DNA from: Neoscytalidium dimidiatum
Lineage: Eukaryota; Ascomycota; Dothideomycetes; Botryosphaeriales; Botryosphaeriaceae
Assembly (NCBI GenBank): GCA_037367355.1
Contig: CM074703.1
Coordinates: forward strand, 1,550,001 to 1,614,000
Direction of reading: 5' to 3'
Length of the DNA stretch: 64,000 nt
The first letter of the stretch is position 1. Each line of letters opens with the position of its first letter. Both the position numbers and the translations under genes were made by a program. Below the pieces are notes generated by a model. The model did not search any database. It saw nothing but the letters and a program-made list of their open reading frames with translations, and was not told the DNA's origin. Below, piece by piece: positions 1 through 11,873 of this stretch.

Positions 1-1220
1 TCTTACATATATTTGTTGACACTGAGACTTACGTTTCACATACAAAATGGGAAAATGGCACACCGCAGGACAGGATAGGACAGCCAATGCGTAGACGGGT
101 GGCAGTCAATGCTGGTCGGCAATTGAAGTATTACGTGTAGCCGAGTTATTTGTTTGCATAAGCTATAATCGTCTAGCAGGGAGGGATGCAATTGAAGTGG
201 AGGGTTGAGGTGGGAAGTGCCGGTTACTTCTGACCAACCACGAATGGATAATGATGTTCGTGGTTGCAACGGGTCGGTCATCCGGATTGGTGACGGGAGG
301 ATCATCATGTGCGCTCTGCGGCTGGCGTGAGGATGCCATATCGCCGGCAATTGCCTTTAGTCGTAGGGGTTACTCTTCCTTGTCGCGGTCTTGATGTTTT
401 TTGTAGGATTTGGATGGTGTGGAGTTTTGGTCAGCGTAGGGATCAGGCTGGCTGAACGAAAGGGCGGCGATAGTCCCAAAGCGGACACGGATCCAGTAGA
501 TGCATACGGAGGCTTTCAGATTGAAAGCTATTATCATGCAGCTGCTCGTCGCGAAACGGCGGGATCAGGCGAACCAGATTCTGCACCCAGGTTCTGCACG
601 TATGATTCTGCACATTGTTTCACACAGGGCGGGAGGATCGGCAGGCCTCGACTGCGATGGGCAAACTACCGATTGGAGCCACGATTATCAGGACAGGCAC
701 GGAATTGAGGCTCAAGTCGCGGCAACCGGTCAAGTGGGCATGCGGGAGATGCGACCTTGATGAGAGCAAGCGAGCTGCCGTCACTGACAGATGTAAAACA
801 CCAGCGATGATTGGAGAGGAGGGCACCGGCTGTGGCCAGTAATGGCGCGAGCCGTTGCGACAATTACCAGAGGCTTGGGTCGTCACGCTTATCCGTCAAT
901 CCGGAACGGCCATAGGTTGAGGACTGTTGGAATGCTTCCAACCTCCGGAACGCAGGCAAACGTCGAGCAAGCGATGAAGTGTCGAGCTGAGCGGACACGT
1001 CAGAGGACTCATTGCCTGATGCAGCGGGAACCATGCAGCAGGCCAGAAGCACCTCAATGAGAACACGGCGGTGCGGCCCCCAGACTAAGAAAATTCTACG
1101 AGCTTGTGATGGGTCTGGTGTTAAGCGCGAGGGTGGATCCTTCGTCTGCGGGAAGGAATGGATTCAGCAGCTCTGCATGTGGAAACGGGCCGATGAACCA
1201 CAGCGGTGGCAGCGTAGCCG

Positions 1221-1270
1221 AGGAGAGAGAGAGGGAGGGAGGGAGGGAGGGAGGGAGAGAGAGAGAGAGC
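1221..1270. repeat. GA/GGGA microsatellite
   Basis: Uninterrupted purine run made of GGGA tetramers flanked by GA dimers. It lies in non-coding DNA about 1.3 kb upstream of the first gene. Confidence 0.85.
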
Positions 1271-2083
1271 GAGCGGGCGGACGGGCGGAGAACAGGAGGC
1301 AGCATCGAGATCAACGACCGGGAGACGGGGAAGATGCTCGTGGAGGCGCTTATCGCGGACGGGAAGGCGGCTTCGGCGGCGCAGAGAACAGAAAGCTTGG
1401 GCGGCTTCTGCAAGCTGATTCCTTCAGGGCGACGCCACGATAGCGTCCCGTGCCAATGGCATGGACGAGTGGAGAGGGAGGTGTTGGATGGGGGACGGCG
1501 GAGAGCTGGCGGTGGTGGAGGTCAGACGGGGCATTTCCACGCCGCAGGCCTGCCTCGGCGACAGGGAAGCTGCCTGACCGGTAGGAGCGTTGGGAGCAGA
1601 AGGTGGTTCTTGGGGCGCATTGCAGCGGCCGGAGAGGTTCTTCTGGCTGCAGTTGCAGTCGAGTTGCAGGCTGACAGTGCGTCGCGTCGCGAGAGCGAGG
1701 ACGGGACCACATGGGCGTTCGCGCTCAGACAGTGGCCGGCGATCCGCCATGGCGCTGGTGGAGAGCGATGGCAGTGATGAGTGGGCAGCCCTGTGGCCGG
1801 CGATTGACGACGCACGACTCGGGCGGGCTCGTCGTGGCAGATCCGCATCCCGCCGGACAGGTTTAACTCTGAGCGTTGGACGAGGGCGCACAGCCAATGA
1901 GGCCCGGCGCTGTGCACTCGCTGCGCGGTCGCTGAGGCTCGGCGCTTAATGGCCCAGTGGCATTCGACGGCTGCTGCAAGAGCTCGCCGCCCAGCTGTCT
2001 AGCGCTGCTTTCCCCCCCGCCTCCGAGCAGCACCAGCAGCAGCTGCCGTAGCCGGGGGCGCAGGCCGCGATGGCGGCCGCCAG

Positions 2084-2123
2084 AAGCTGTGAGCTGTGAG
2101 CTGCGAGCTGCGAGCTGCGAGCG
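2084..2123. repeat. Tandem heptamer GAGCTGY, about five copies
   Basis: Five consecutive copies of a 7-bp unit (GAGCTGT twice, GAGCTGC three times, the first copy imperfect), ending in an A-rich stretch. It sits about 430 bp upstream of the start codon at 2547, probably in its promoter or leader. Confidence 0.85.
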
Positions 2124-2546
2124 AAAAAAAGGCGCCCGGCGCGACGTGTCGGACCCAGGCACGCAGGCAGCAGACAGGCAGACAAGAAGTCAGAGGGCGA
2201 CGGTCCGTCTCCATCCAGCTGTGCCACCTCGGACGCGACACCAAGGTGAGGGGCGCAAGCGTAGCCTTAGCAGCAGCAACAGCCTTCCACTCTCTCTGCC
2301 CTGTGCCCTCACGTCGCCGCAGCCTCGACAGCAACTCCCGACGCCTGGCCGTCCTTAAACCCCCCGAAATCCCCAAGCTGCCCGCTCCTCCAACCGCCCG
2401 CCTCGCATCCCCCCAGCGCCGCCCGCAAACCGCCGCGCGCATCCCGCCCGCCAGAGCGCCTGTGCCAGTGCAGTGCCAGCCAGAGCGCCAGCGCCCGTTG
2501 CCGCTGCCCCCTCGCGCGCGCGAATCGCAACCCGCCGTGTAACAGC

Positions 2547-4812
2547 ATGGCCGCCGCGACCCAGCTGATGCCCTCCACCACCACGCAACAGCAGGCCAAC
2601 TTGAAGTCTGCCTTCAGTCCCTACACCGACTCGCCCAGCTCGCCCGCCCCCTTCAGTCCGCACTTCCGCAACTCCAACCGGTGAGCCGCCGACGCGAAGC
2701 TAGCTGCCCGTCCGCCGAGTGCATTGACGCTGACCCTCCAAAAGCTCATCCTCCGGCCAGACGGCGTCCGATTCGCTGCAGCCGCCGTCGCCCTATCCCC
2801 TCGTCGAGCCGTCGCCGGTCGACAGCAACGGCACCAACACCACCGACATCGACGATGAGTCCCAGGAAGACGCCGAGAGCAGCGACGGCGCTGCCCTGAG
2901 CGATGCCCGCTCTCCCGCCATGAGCGATGTCCAGAGCCCCGCCAGCGCCGACAGCGAGAGCGCAGCCTCGTCCGTCCTGCCGCAGCTCGACACCTCTGTC
3001 CGCGCTCGCTCCAACTCGGACGACCAGCCGCAGTCCGTCATCCACGCTCCACCCGGCTACCAGCACTTCACTGCGCAGTCGCCTGCCGACACCGAGAACT
3101 CGGCCACCACCGTCGTCTCGCCAGACCAACCCAAGGCTGAGCCGGGCGAGAGCGAGCCCCACAAAGATGCAGATGATTTGCACGCGCAGCAGGACTCGGC
3201 CGCCTCAGAACCCCCGCCAGCGCTCGACACGTCAGTACCGGGCAAGCATGACAGAACCACGCCACGCGCCCAGACGAGACAGGAGGCCGAGGACGAGTGG
3301 AGGCGACGGAGTCGGCCAAACAGCCGTCTCGAAGGTGCGGCCCCCGGACAATTGGCCCCGCGGATTATGCTCACCTCCTCTCCAGACATAGCCGAGACCG
3401 ACGCTCAGTCTGAGCAGGACACCGAGCTGAGCGATGGCGACGAGACCGACGCCGACCAGCCTCAGACCATGGGCCAAGCCCTCGAGGACCTCAACAATGC
3501 TGAGCAGGAGGTCAAGGCCCTCAAGACCGCCCTCAGCGAGTGCTGGACCCTCTGCAACACCCTGGCCGGTTTGAGCTCCATCCACCGGGAACGCATGTTC
3601 AACTTCTCCGGCCAGGGCGACCAAGGTGAACAAGCGTGGAAATCATGCTGGCGCCTGTGCCAGAAGCTGTATGAGAGTCGAGAGGAGGGGTCGGCGGGTG
3701 AGGTGAGGCCCACTCTGGAGCTGTGCCGCGATTTCTGCCAGGCGCTGTTCGAGGCACGCCACCGCGTGGACGAGGCCTCCGACTCGGTGCTTCGTGTAAG
3801 CTTCGAGCTGAACAATCATCTCTACAACACTGCCGACCGGAACCTGCCCGAAGCCTTCCGCGAGCGGACGCTGGACTTCTACATCACGTTGTGCCACAGG
3901 TTGATGAAACAACGGACATCCCTCCCCCAGGAAACCGACTCCCTGCTGCGCGCGTGCTGGTCGCTAGCAGAGATGCTGTTCAGCATCCGTCAGAACACGC
4001 GAGACGGCAAGCCCCCGGACGAAGAGCTCCTTGGGTCCGCCGTCCAGGCTTGTTGGGAACTCTGCGACCTCTTCCGTGAGGGATGGACCCAGATACGCCC
4101 TGACAGAGGAACCCCGAGGCCGAGTCAATCAACCTTTCCTGCCGCCAGCTACAGCAATGTTCACGCGCAAAGCCAGCGAGGCCGTTCCGTGGCTGAATCG
4201 GAGCGTTCGCTAGACCAGAGCTTCCACAGTGCTAAATCCTTGCCCCCGGAAACACCGACCACCATTTTCGACGACATTGCCGAGAGTTCTCCCGATGAGC
4301 CGAATGTCCCTAACATCCTCGTCCTCGGACCCGAGAACCACACGACTCGCACGCACAATCGCTGGTCCTCGTCTGCATCCACGCTGTCCGGCTACACAGA
4401 TACGTCATCGCAGCGCACCAGTTCAACGGCAACAGCGGGCCGTGAAGATCCCCATCTTATACGCTTGAAGACACTCATCCTACGGGCTGCCATGAATGCC
4501 GGTTACACGCGCTCTTCCGCAATGACGCTCCCTGCATTCGTCAAGTCGCTCCCGTCTAATAGTTTCGGCTCTCAGCCGTGGCAGACCGAGTTGCTCCTGT
4601 CGTACAAGAGGCTGGTTTTGGCGGATCCGACACTTCGGATCCCGGCCGCGCAATTACCATCGAGGAGGCTGGGCGCTGCGGAGGTGGCGAGAGCTGTGCA
4701 ATGGATGAGCAGGGCAGAGCAGTTCAGCTGGTTCAGAGATCTTTACAGACTGGTATTCGGCTTCTTCCCGGAAGATAGCGTGCAGAGGGGTAATGTCGTC
4801 ATTCAAACCTGA
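2547..4812 (+). CDS. Fungal protein with CWxLC-type helical repeats, function unknown
   Basis: Two exons, 2547-2680 and 2745-4812, joined over a 64-nt intron with a GCTGAC branch site; the product is 733 residues. The first 300 residues are low-complexity, rich in Ser, Pro, Asp and Glu, and probably disordered. Residues about 305-480 hold at least five related helical segments with the pattern C-W-x-L-C (ECWTLC, SCWRLC, LCRDFC, ACWSLA, ACWELC). The last 170 residues form a second conserved-looking block rich in Trp, Leu and Arg (RAVQWMSRAEQFSW, then LVFGFF). There is no signal peptide or membrane segment. I take it as a Pezizomycotina-specific DUF protein; no function can be assigned. The start is the first ATG that gives an in-frame splice into the long second exon. 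Confidence 0.85.
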
Positions 4813-7800
4813 AGTCGCCCTGGTCGAGTAGAACGATTGTCGATCATGGTCCTGTGAGAGTGCAGCCCCAGAAAGATTTGCGAAATCAAGATTCCAAACC
4901 CGGTGGAATGGCTCGGTCTAGACGATGGCGTCTCAGGTGAAGAGAGGGGAAAGACATGCGGGGGCCGTTTTGGCGAACCGGCTTCTTGTGGGAAAAAGGG
5001 TGGGACGTTTTGGGATCATTGGGAGGATATCATAGGTGTGCTTTTTACTTTCGTATTCCGGATTGGCTGGTTGGCTACCTCTATTGGAGCGTGGACTTGT
5101 TCGATACCCCTTCCCCATTTCTAAGTTCTCGATCCGTTCTTGGTCTATTGCGCCTCCTCTCACCTTGGCTGTACTCACCCCGTCGCGGACCGGTCCTTGT
5201 GCTTGCGATTATTTGTGCATCTTGTTTCATACTACCTATCTAAAACAAAGTATGTTTTGTTCGGTGGTTAAAGCTTCCATGACACCTGTTCGTTTATTGG
5301 ATTCATTCGTGCGGAAGATGAGAACGAATAAATATAGGATTAGGTACGGAGCACATACCGCTTCTCTTATTTTTCTTATTATTTGCTCTTTCGCCATGTC
5401 GCTTACATACTCCCGCCCTGGCTTGTCGTGTGATTACTAGATCACCTAAGTGAGTGTTGATTTTTTGCTTTTTCTTTAGGTCCCAAATAAGCCCTTCCTC
5501 GGGTTCGCAGTTGAGTGGACGCTTGGATTTTGCTTTTTCCGGTAGCTTACTCGGTCTTTGAGGATGCCACCGCATCTGCAAGTCTTGTTCTTGATGCCCT
5601 TCTTCTCTTCTTGCATCTGCGATGCATCCCCCTCCTTGTCGTGTTCCTCATGTAACCTTTCGTCTCCCCCCCTGCTATTGGTCTACCGCGAACTCTACCT
5701 ACTTTCTTACACAATCGATATCCAGCAACTTTCACTTCTTCACCCCGCCGCCAAAGTTCCATCCCCTTGCTGGAAATCCTTCTGACTTTCTTAATGCGAC
5801 AAGCTGTAACATGGAAACCCCGTTCGAGAAGATGAAAGTAATCTCAGAACTACGGTTGCGGGAGTGAGGCGAAATCTCACAATATGGACACCATACCCCC
5901 CGGGGCATTTGATCTTTTCTTTTTCTCAAATTTCTTCCATTTCTCTGGAACTAGTGTAACGTTGCGCTCCGGCATGCTCTGCATACATACATATGATGCG
6001 CGAGCCCGCAGCTCTTCACCCTGCATATACGCTTAGCGGCACGTCTACGTGTATATTGCGTTATGCACGTTCTTTTTGATGGAGACGAAAGCGAGAGCGG
6101 GAGACACGCACCGGGTACTCGGAGCGGTTATGCGAGCAGGCGCGCGCGGCGCGGTTGGAACGTTTATCTGAGTATTATGTTACGCTGACATGACGATATG
6201 CTTTTCGTGGAGCGGAACAATGTAGCTGTCGGCGGTTTATGGTCAGTGCTCGTGCCGGCGATGGCTACAGCGGATGGATTTATTATTTACCATGCAGCTG
6301 AGAAGAAGTGTTTGAGCTGAAGGACTCAACAACTCCCTATGCCTCCTCATCTTTATAGTACGCACTGATAGAAACAAGACTACTGCTTTCGTTCTGTCGG
6401 CGCTTCTTTTGCATCTCGATCTGGGAGCGATCTCAAATCAATCTAATCCTTCAATCCAATTGTCTTCAGCATAGAAATCTAGAAAGCAATTGCCACGCCA
6501 TTGGGTGCCTCTAAAGCGGTAGACGTGCCCGTTCTCTAAAAGCAGCAATTCCGTAACCCCGAGACTTTCTTAGCGTCTCAGTGAGAAAAGTAATAAAATT
6601 GCATGTGATAAATGGCGACACGGGAAGGTATCTCACTAGTGTCGACTTCACGCAATTCCCGTCGCCCATTCCCGCTCCCGTGTATCCAAGCACGCTTTCC
6701 CTATATTGCATCTTCGTCATCAAATAGCCTCTCGCTGCCATTGGTCCAACGCGGAGTACATGGCATTCGGGCTGTCTCTGCCGATGCATGTGCCATGAAC
6801 CTGGACAACGGTCATTTCGATCTTCGTATTCACAGCCCGTTAGACGCATCTAGGCTCTATACTTCCCGAAATACCCCACACTGGCGGAAGCGAGAGTATG
6901 TGTCCTGTTGAGGCGGACTGCGGAAAATTAATTAGAATGGAAACCAGGAGAATTAGGAGAAGCACTAGCGCAGCTGCAACGGCATCAGCTGGACGCACGA
7001 AGAACGACATGATCTCCGGATCACTAAATCGAGCATCAGTCGCGCGTGCGTGCTCGTCCATTACGGAAGTGATACTGCTGCTTGGCTGCTTATTTCCATC
7101 CAAGTAGGTTTTGTCGCAACACTAGTGCCAGCCCTATCTTTAACCGTCCCCACGCTACTGCATGTCTGCCCTCCAATCCGCACACGCCTCAGCAGCGTCA
7201 AGTGAGCTAAACGTACGGTTCCTACCGCTACTTGGTCCCATCTTTCCGCTCCGTACACGCGGCTGTTATTAGCTATTTCGTCATACACTTCTCATTGTTC
7301 GTTTAACGGTCGCTAGTTGCTTCTATCCCTGTTCAGGCGCACTTTGAATGTACTAGTTCCGAACGATAATGGCATGCGTGGAACGGCTCAGAACTCCCAG
7401 AGAGTATGCAGCAGTCGATCTAAGGTGCGATTTGCTGGAGACTTTATGTGTACATGGTACATCAAAAGAGAACTGGCTGTTAATTATCGTCAAGTAATGG
7501 TGCGGCTACTCAGCTGGCGTATAATTGTTTTTTTTTTTTTTTTCAAAGCAAAGAAACAAAATGACCTATTCATATTTCTCTCGAGGCTTTTAGACAGAGG
7601 TTAAAGGGATAAACCAAGAAGGAGATAAGATCCGGCGAGCATACAAACAAAACCACAGCATCTCCCACCAATCCCATCCTGCGCTCGTACTGGGAGAATC
7701 TGGCATCACACCTAAGAAGAATCTCACCGACAGAATAATCGACCGAGCAAGACCACGCCCTACAATCCCCCAGCCTTACCGTGCAGCATCGCAATATTCT

Positions 7801-8047
7801 AGACCTCGTTTTTTTCCCCGTGCTCCCCCTCGCCCTCTCGATCCGCAAGCCCCTCAAGGCCCATCCATCACTAGTGCATGAACCTGTGTTTCCAACCACC
7901 TGTCCGTACCACACCCCACTCTCTACCCTCCGTCCCAAATAACGACACGGCATTGACCGCGTGCCCCCTTTCCCTACCGTCCCTGCATCCTATCTGTCTC
8001 ATGCGCGTGCGCGCGCGTAAGCAATAGAACAGAAACCCGGGTTCCGG

Positions 8048-8086
<39 letters not shown>

Positions 8087-8829
8087 TAGGGATGCGAGAT
8101 GGTAGTTGGGTGAGACAGACATGCACGCGATTATGCAAAGGAGCGGAGGTAACCCGGGGAAAAAAAAGAGAGAATTTATAGACTATCGACTAGCTAGCAC
8201 GAGGGCAGGATGGGGAGGGAAAAAAGGGGGGGGAAAGCGCGCGCGGCGAAAGGGGATTTATATTTAGAGGGATCTGTGCGACGTGTAGGTTGAAAGGTTG
8301 GTCCTCGACCCTTACTTTGGCGTTTAATCCCCTCGGTGGGACAGGCAAACGTCAGGCGCTCCTTGAAGCGGTGAAGGAAGAGAGGACAGAAAAGAAAAGA
8401 AAAATTGATAGCTTGGCTCATGAAGGTCATCTGGAGACTTCGTACTTCTTGGATGGAAAATTGCCACCGGGAGGAAGATCCTCATGTCCCTTTTGTATAT
8501 CGGGCCGTAAGATTTGTCCGTCCGGATGCTCTTGCCGTACCGTTGAGTAAAAGGAAAGACAAACGGAGTAAGATCCAGACGACCGAGTTAATAGCATATG
8601 AACGTGTTTCTGTCTGATTGTCCACACGGGAGGCGGCAGTTCGAGCAAAATCGCAGAGCAAACTTAGAATTGCATCGATAATTACTCCTCTATTTTTAAC
8701 TAACCATCTGCTCCTTACATTCATCCAAGAGCCTCTTCGGAGAAAATCAAGTCTTCTATGACATCACATAAAATGGCATCAAATATCGTGACATCCTTCT
8801 ACCATCAACTTACAGGAATATCCCTCACC
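4813..8829. other. 4-kb intergenic region, no gene seen
   Basis: The region lies between a plus-strand stop and a minus-strand stop, so it should hold two 3' UTRs. It includes AT-richer stretches, poly-T (about 7530-7544) and a CA microsatellite (8050-8083). A short open frame at 8290-8550 with several Cys residues (CPFCISGRKICPSGCSC) is unsupported. Confidence 0.55.
8050..8083. repeat. (CA)17 microsatellite
   Basis: Perfect dinucleotide CA run of 34 bp in intergenic DNA. Confidence 0.95.
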
Positions 8830-10586
8830 TTAAGATGTGTACTCCTTCTGCAGCAACTTTGCAATGGTGGTCAGCTGGATGTTACTCGTGCCCTCGTAGA
8901 TGGCGCCAATCTTGCTATCCCTGAAGAACTTCTCAGCCAAGCCCTCGCGGACGAAGCCCATGCCACCCATCCACTCGACAGCCTGGCCCGAGACACGGCC
9001 AGCCACCTGCGACGCGTACAACTTGGCCATGGCGGCGTCACGCACGAAATCCTCACCGGCCTCCTTCTTGCGGGCCGCGTTAAACACGAGCGCGCGTGCG
9101 GCCTGGATCTCCGTGTAGGCTTGGGCCAGCTGGTGCTGCATGCCCTGGAACTCGCCGATGAGCTTGCCGAATTGCTTGCGATCGTTCCATGCGTATCTGT
9201 GTTTATGTTTCGGGATCCCACATCGGAGTGGGGACCCCCAATCGAATCAGCAATCGGCGGCTTTCGTTTTCCTGAATGACATATTGGCGAGTGGGGGCGA
9301 AAGGTATGCAGATCGCCCTTTTTTTTTTTTTTTTTCTTTGCCGGCGATTCCAAATCTAGAGCTTTGACGATGGGGAAGCGGGACAAAGAACTCACCTCGC
9401 GGCATTCTCCCAGGCTCCAAGAGCAAGGCCGGTCATCTGTGCAGCAATTCCAATGCGGCCCTCGTTCAATAGTCCGATGGCATACTTGTAGCCCTCTCCC
9501 TCCTTGCCAAGAAGGTGATCGGCAGGCACCTCGACGTCGTCAAAGTTGATGACGCATGTGCTGCTTGCACGAATGCCTAACTTCTTCTCCTTCTTGGCGA
9601 TCGAGAAGCCGGGTGTGTCCTTCTCGACAATGAAGGCGGTGATGCCCTTGTAGCCCTTGCTTGGGTCGAGGTTCGCGAAGACGATGAAGAAGCCCGCTTC
9701 CATGCTGTTGGTGATCCACATCTTGCTACCGGAGATACGGTAGCCACCGTCCGTCTTCACAGCCTTGGTAGCGAGCGCAAAGGCGTCGGAGCCGGACACG
9801 GGCTCAGAGAGACAGAAAGAGCCTGTGCTCCGTGTCAGTGGCAGTGCAGTGGGCGGCATGCGCGCGGAACTCACCGACGGTCCCCGTGGCAAGCTTGGGC
9901 AGCCACTTCTTCTGGCTCTCCAGGCTGCCGTACTTGAGGATTGCCGTGTTGACCAGGGTATTGTGCACGTCGACCATGACCGACACGCTCGGATCGACGC
10001 GCGCCAGCTCCTCAATGGCCACGATTCCGGCGGCGAAGTTCATGCCGGCACCGCCGTACTCCTCCGGAATCTCAATGCCCATGAGGCCCTGCTCGAAGCA
10101 CTGCTCGACGATGGCCGGGTCCATCTTCTCCTCCTCGTCCATCTCGCGCACCTTGGGCAGCACGACCTCGTTGGCGAACTTGGCCACCGAGTCGGCCATG
10201 AGAGCCTCGGTCTCCGACAGGTGAGTTATGGGCGTGGGCGGGATCTCGGTGATGTCGAGGGCCTCGGCGCTGCGGCGGGGCAGCGTTGTGGCAATGCAGC
10301 GGGCATTGCTGGACTCAGGGTTAGCAATTCGCGTTCGGAGCGGCCGTCTGACCGCGTCTCCTGAGGACAGTCTAGGACTGCGAGCCGTGCGGGCATGCGG
10401 CGAGGGGTGGTCGGGGCTGGGATGGCGTTGGAGAGCGTAGGAAGCGCGCGATCACATGCCTGGAAAGCGGGTGCTGGGAGCTTACTGCGGTGCGATGCGC
10501 ACGCCGGCGACGCGACGAGCGGCCGGACGGACTGAGACAGAGGTCGCGCGGACGACGGGACGCAGGATCTTGGTGAATGCAGGCAT
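8830..10586 (-). CDS. Mitochondrial short/branched-chain acyl-CoA dehydrogenase
   Basis: Four exons on the minus strand: 10586-10486, 10308-9875, 9822-9396 and 9196-8830 (introns 177, 52 and 199 nt), giving 442 residues. It is an FAD-dependent dehydrogenase that oxidises short or branched acyl-CoA to enoyl-CoA in beta-oxidation and Ile/Val breakdown, passing electrons to ETF. The N-terminus is Arg-rich without acidic residues, as in mitochondrial presequences. Family signatures are clear: [60 protein letters not shown], and IYEGTSNIQ near the C-terminus, where Glu422 is the expected catalytic base. Length matches the ACADSB-like family. The start at 10586 is the ATG that opens the presequence. 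The substrate class is inferred from similarity. Confidence 0.93.
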
Positions 10587-11873
10587 TTTGACAGGCTGCA
10601 GTGGTGTTGCGGAGGAGAATGGTAACGGAGCTGTCAAGGGCAAACTGGGGCTCCGTCTGGGGATGCTGGCAACCTCGGCTGAAGCCACCGGGCCGGCCGA
10701 CGGAAGCCGCGCCTAAGTCTGGGGCATCGAGTCATGTTGGCCCAGGGCGCCGCTGATGCACGGCTCAGGCTCACGCTCAGCCAGCAAGGCAGACAGACGG
10801 ACACGCAAACGCAACAGCCAGCCACCTCCAAGGCGGAAGCAAGAAAATAGATGGACATTGGCAGCACCTACAGAACGCTAATTTTCGCCGCAACACCGCG
10901 CGCTCGTCAACTTTTGATCCCGGCCTTGGCCAACAGGGGCAGCTGTCAAATCCCCCAGCCCGCCCGTTCCGTCGCTCGCTTCCAGCCCCAGTCCAGCTTG
11001 CTGACCACCATGCTGACAGAAGGGCGACCTCTGAAGAAAATGGAAAAAGAGAAAAAAGGAAAAGCCTGGCAGAAAAGGGATCCCACGCGGAAATGCTCAC
11101 ACCGTGATATATCTAGAAACGGAAAGCCGGAAATGATGAAGATAGTGCCATCCACACGCCGCCGCCCTTCCCCTGTGCGCGAGTCCATCCAATGTTCTTG
11201 TACACCAAACCGCAGAGAAAAACGAGGAAAAGTGACGAGTCCGTCCCATGCCGTGCTCCTGAAACGCCGCCACCGGGAAACCGGACCCTCCAGCAGACAC
11301 CTAGAACTTGGCAAATTTTGTCTTTTGTTTTTTGGTCTGTTCAGTTTCGACTCCCACACCGCCGCCGGGGACTGCGCAGGATCGGGGGCCCAACCAGCGC
11401 ACGCGCCCTGCCCCCTGGACGAGTGCGGGGGGTGCGCGAAAGCTGGTGGCTGAGGGAATGGAGGGTGCGCCGTGGTATTGGGTTGGCCGGAGTGCGCGTA
11501 CGAATCCGCCGGTGCTTTCTTGGAACACGCCGCTCCAGCTCGCCATTGGTGAGAGCCCACGCAAGGGTCCGCCCTGCCCCATTCCTCCATCTGCGCCCCC
11601 AGAAAATATATCGATTCGGCCGAAAATGGGAGCTTGCCAACCACCAGCCCATCCCCATCCGCCTCTGTCCTACTGGAAACATTCCGAAGCCGAAAGCGCA
11701 CCCGGGGAAGTAATGCATAGTACATTAGGTATTACTACTGCGGTTGTCGTAACGTCGTCAAGTCCTGCGAGGTCCAGGGCCGTGCTTTCAGTGACCGGGT
11801 CGCCGCGCCGTCCAGATATGTCTAGTGCACGTCAGCCACGCCGCTCGCTCACCCCACAACTGCCGGAATGTAC
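10587..11873. other. Intergenic region between two minus-strand genes
   Basis: Holds the laeA 3' flank and the acyl-CoA dehydrogenase promoter. A 259-codon minus-strand open frame (10946-11725) has no recognisable domain and overlaps equally long frames in other registers, so I do not call it. Confidence 0.5.

Larger units (their letters stand above)
1..2546. other. Upstream region with no supportable gene
   Basis: I see no convincing coding region here. Short open frames on both strands are arginine-, proline- or serine-rich and overlap one another. The right half is CT-rich and probably holds the promoter and leader of the gene starting at 2547. It contains a GA/GGGA microsatellite (about 1221-1270) and a heptamer repeat (2084-2123). 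Confidence 0.6.

Noticed and set aside
8290..8550. Small Cys-containing open frame (possible small secreted protein)
   Set aside because: The N-terminus lacks a signal-peptide pattern and the Cys spacing is not a family I recognise; not enough support.
10946..11725. 259-codon minus-strand open frame upstream of the acyl-CoA dehydrogenase
   Set aside because: No domain, erratic composition, and it coincides with long frames in other registers in GC-rich DNA.
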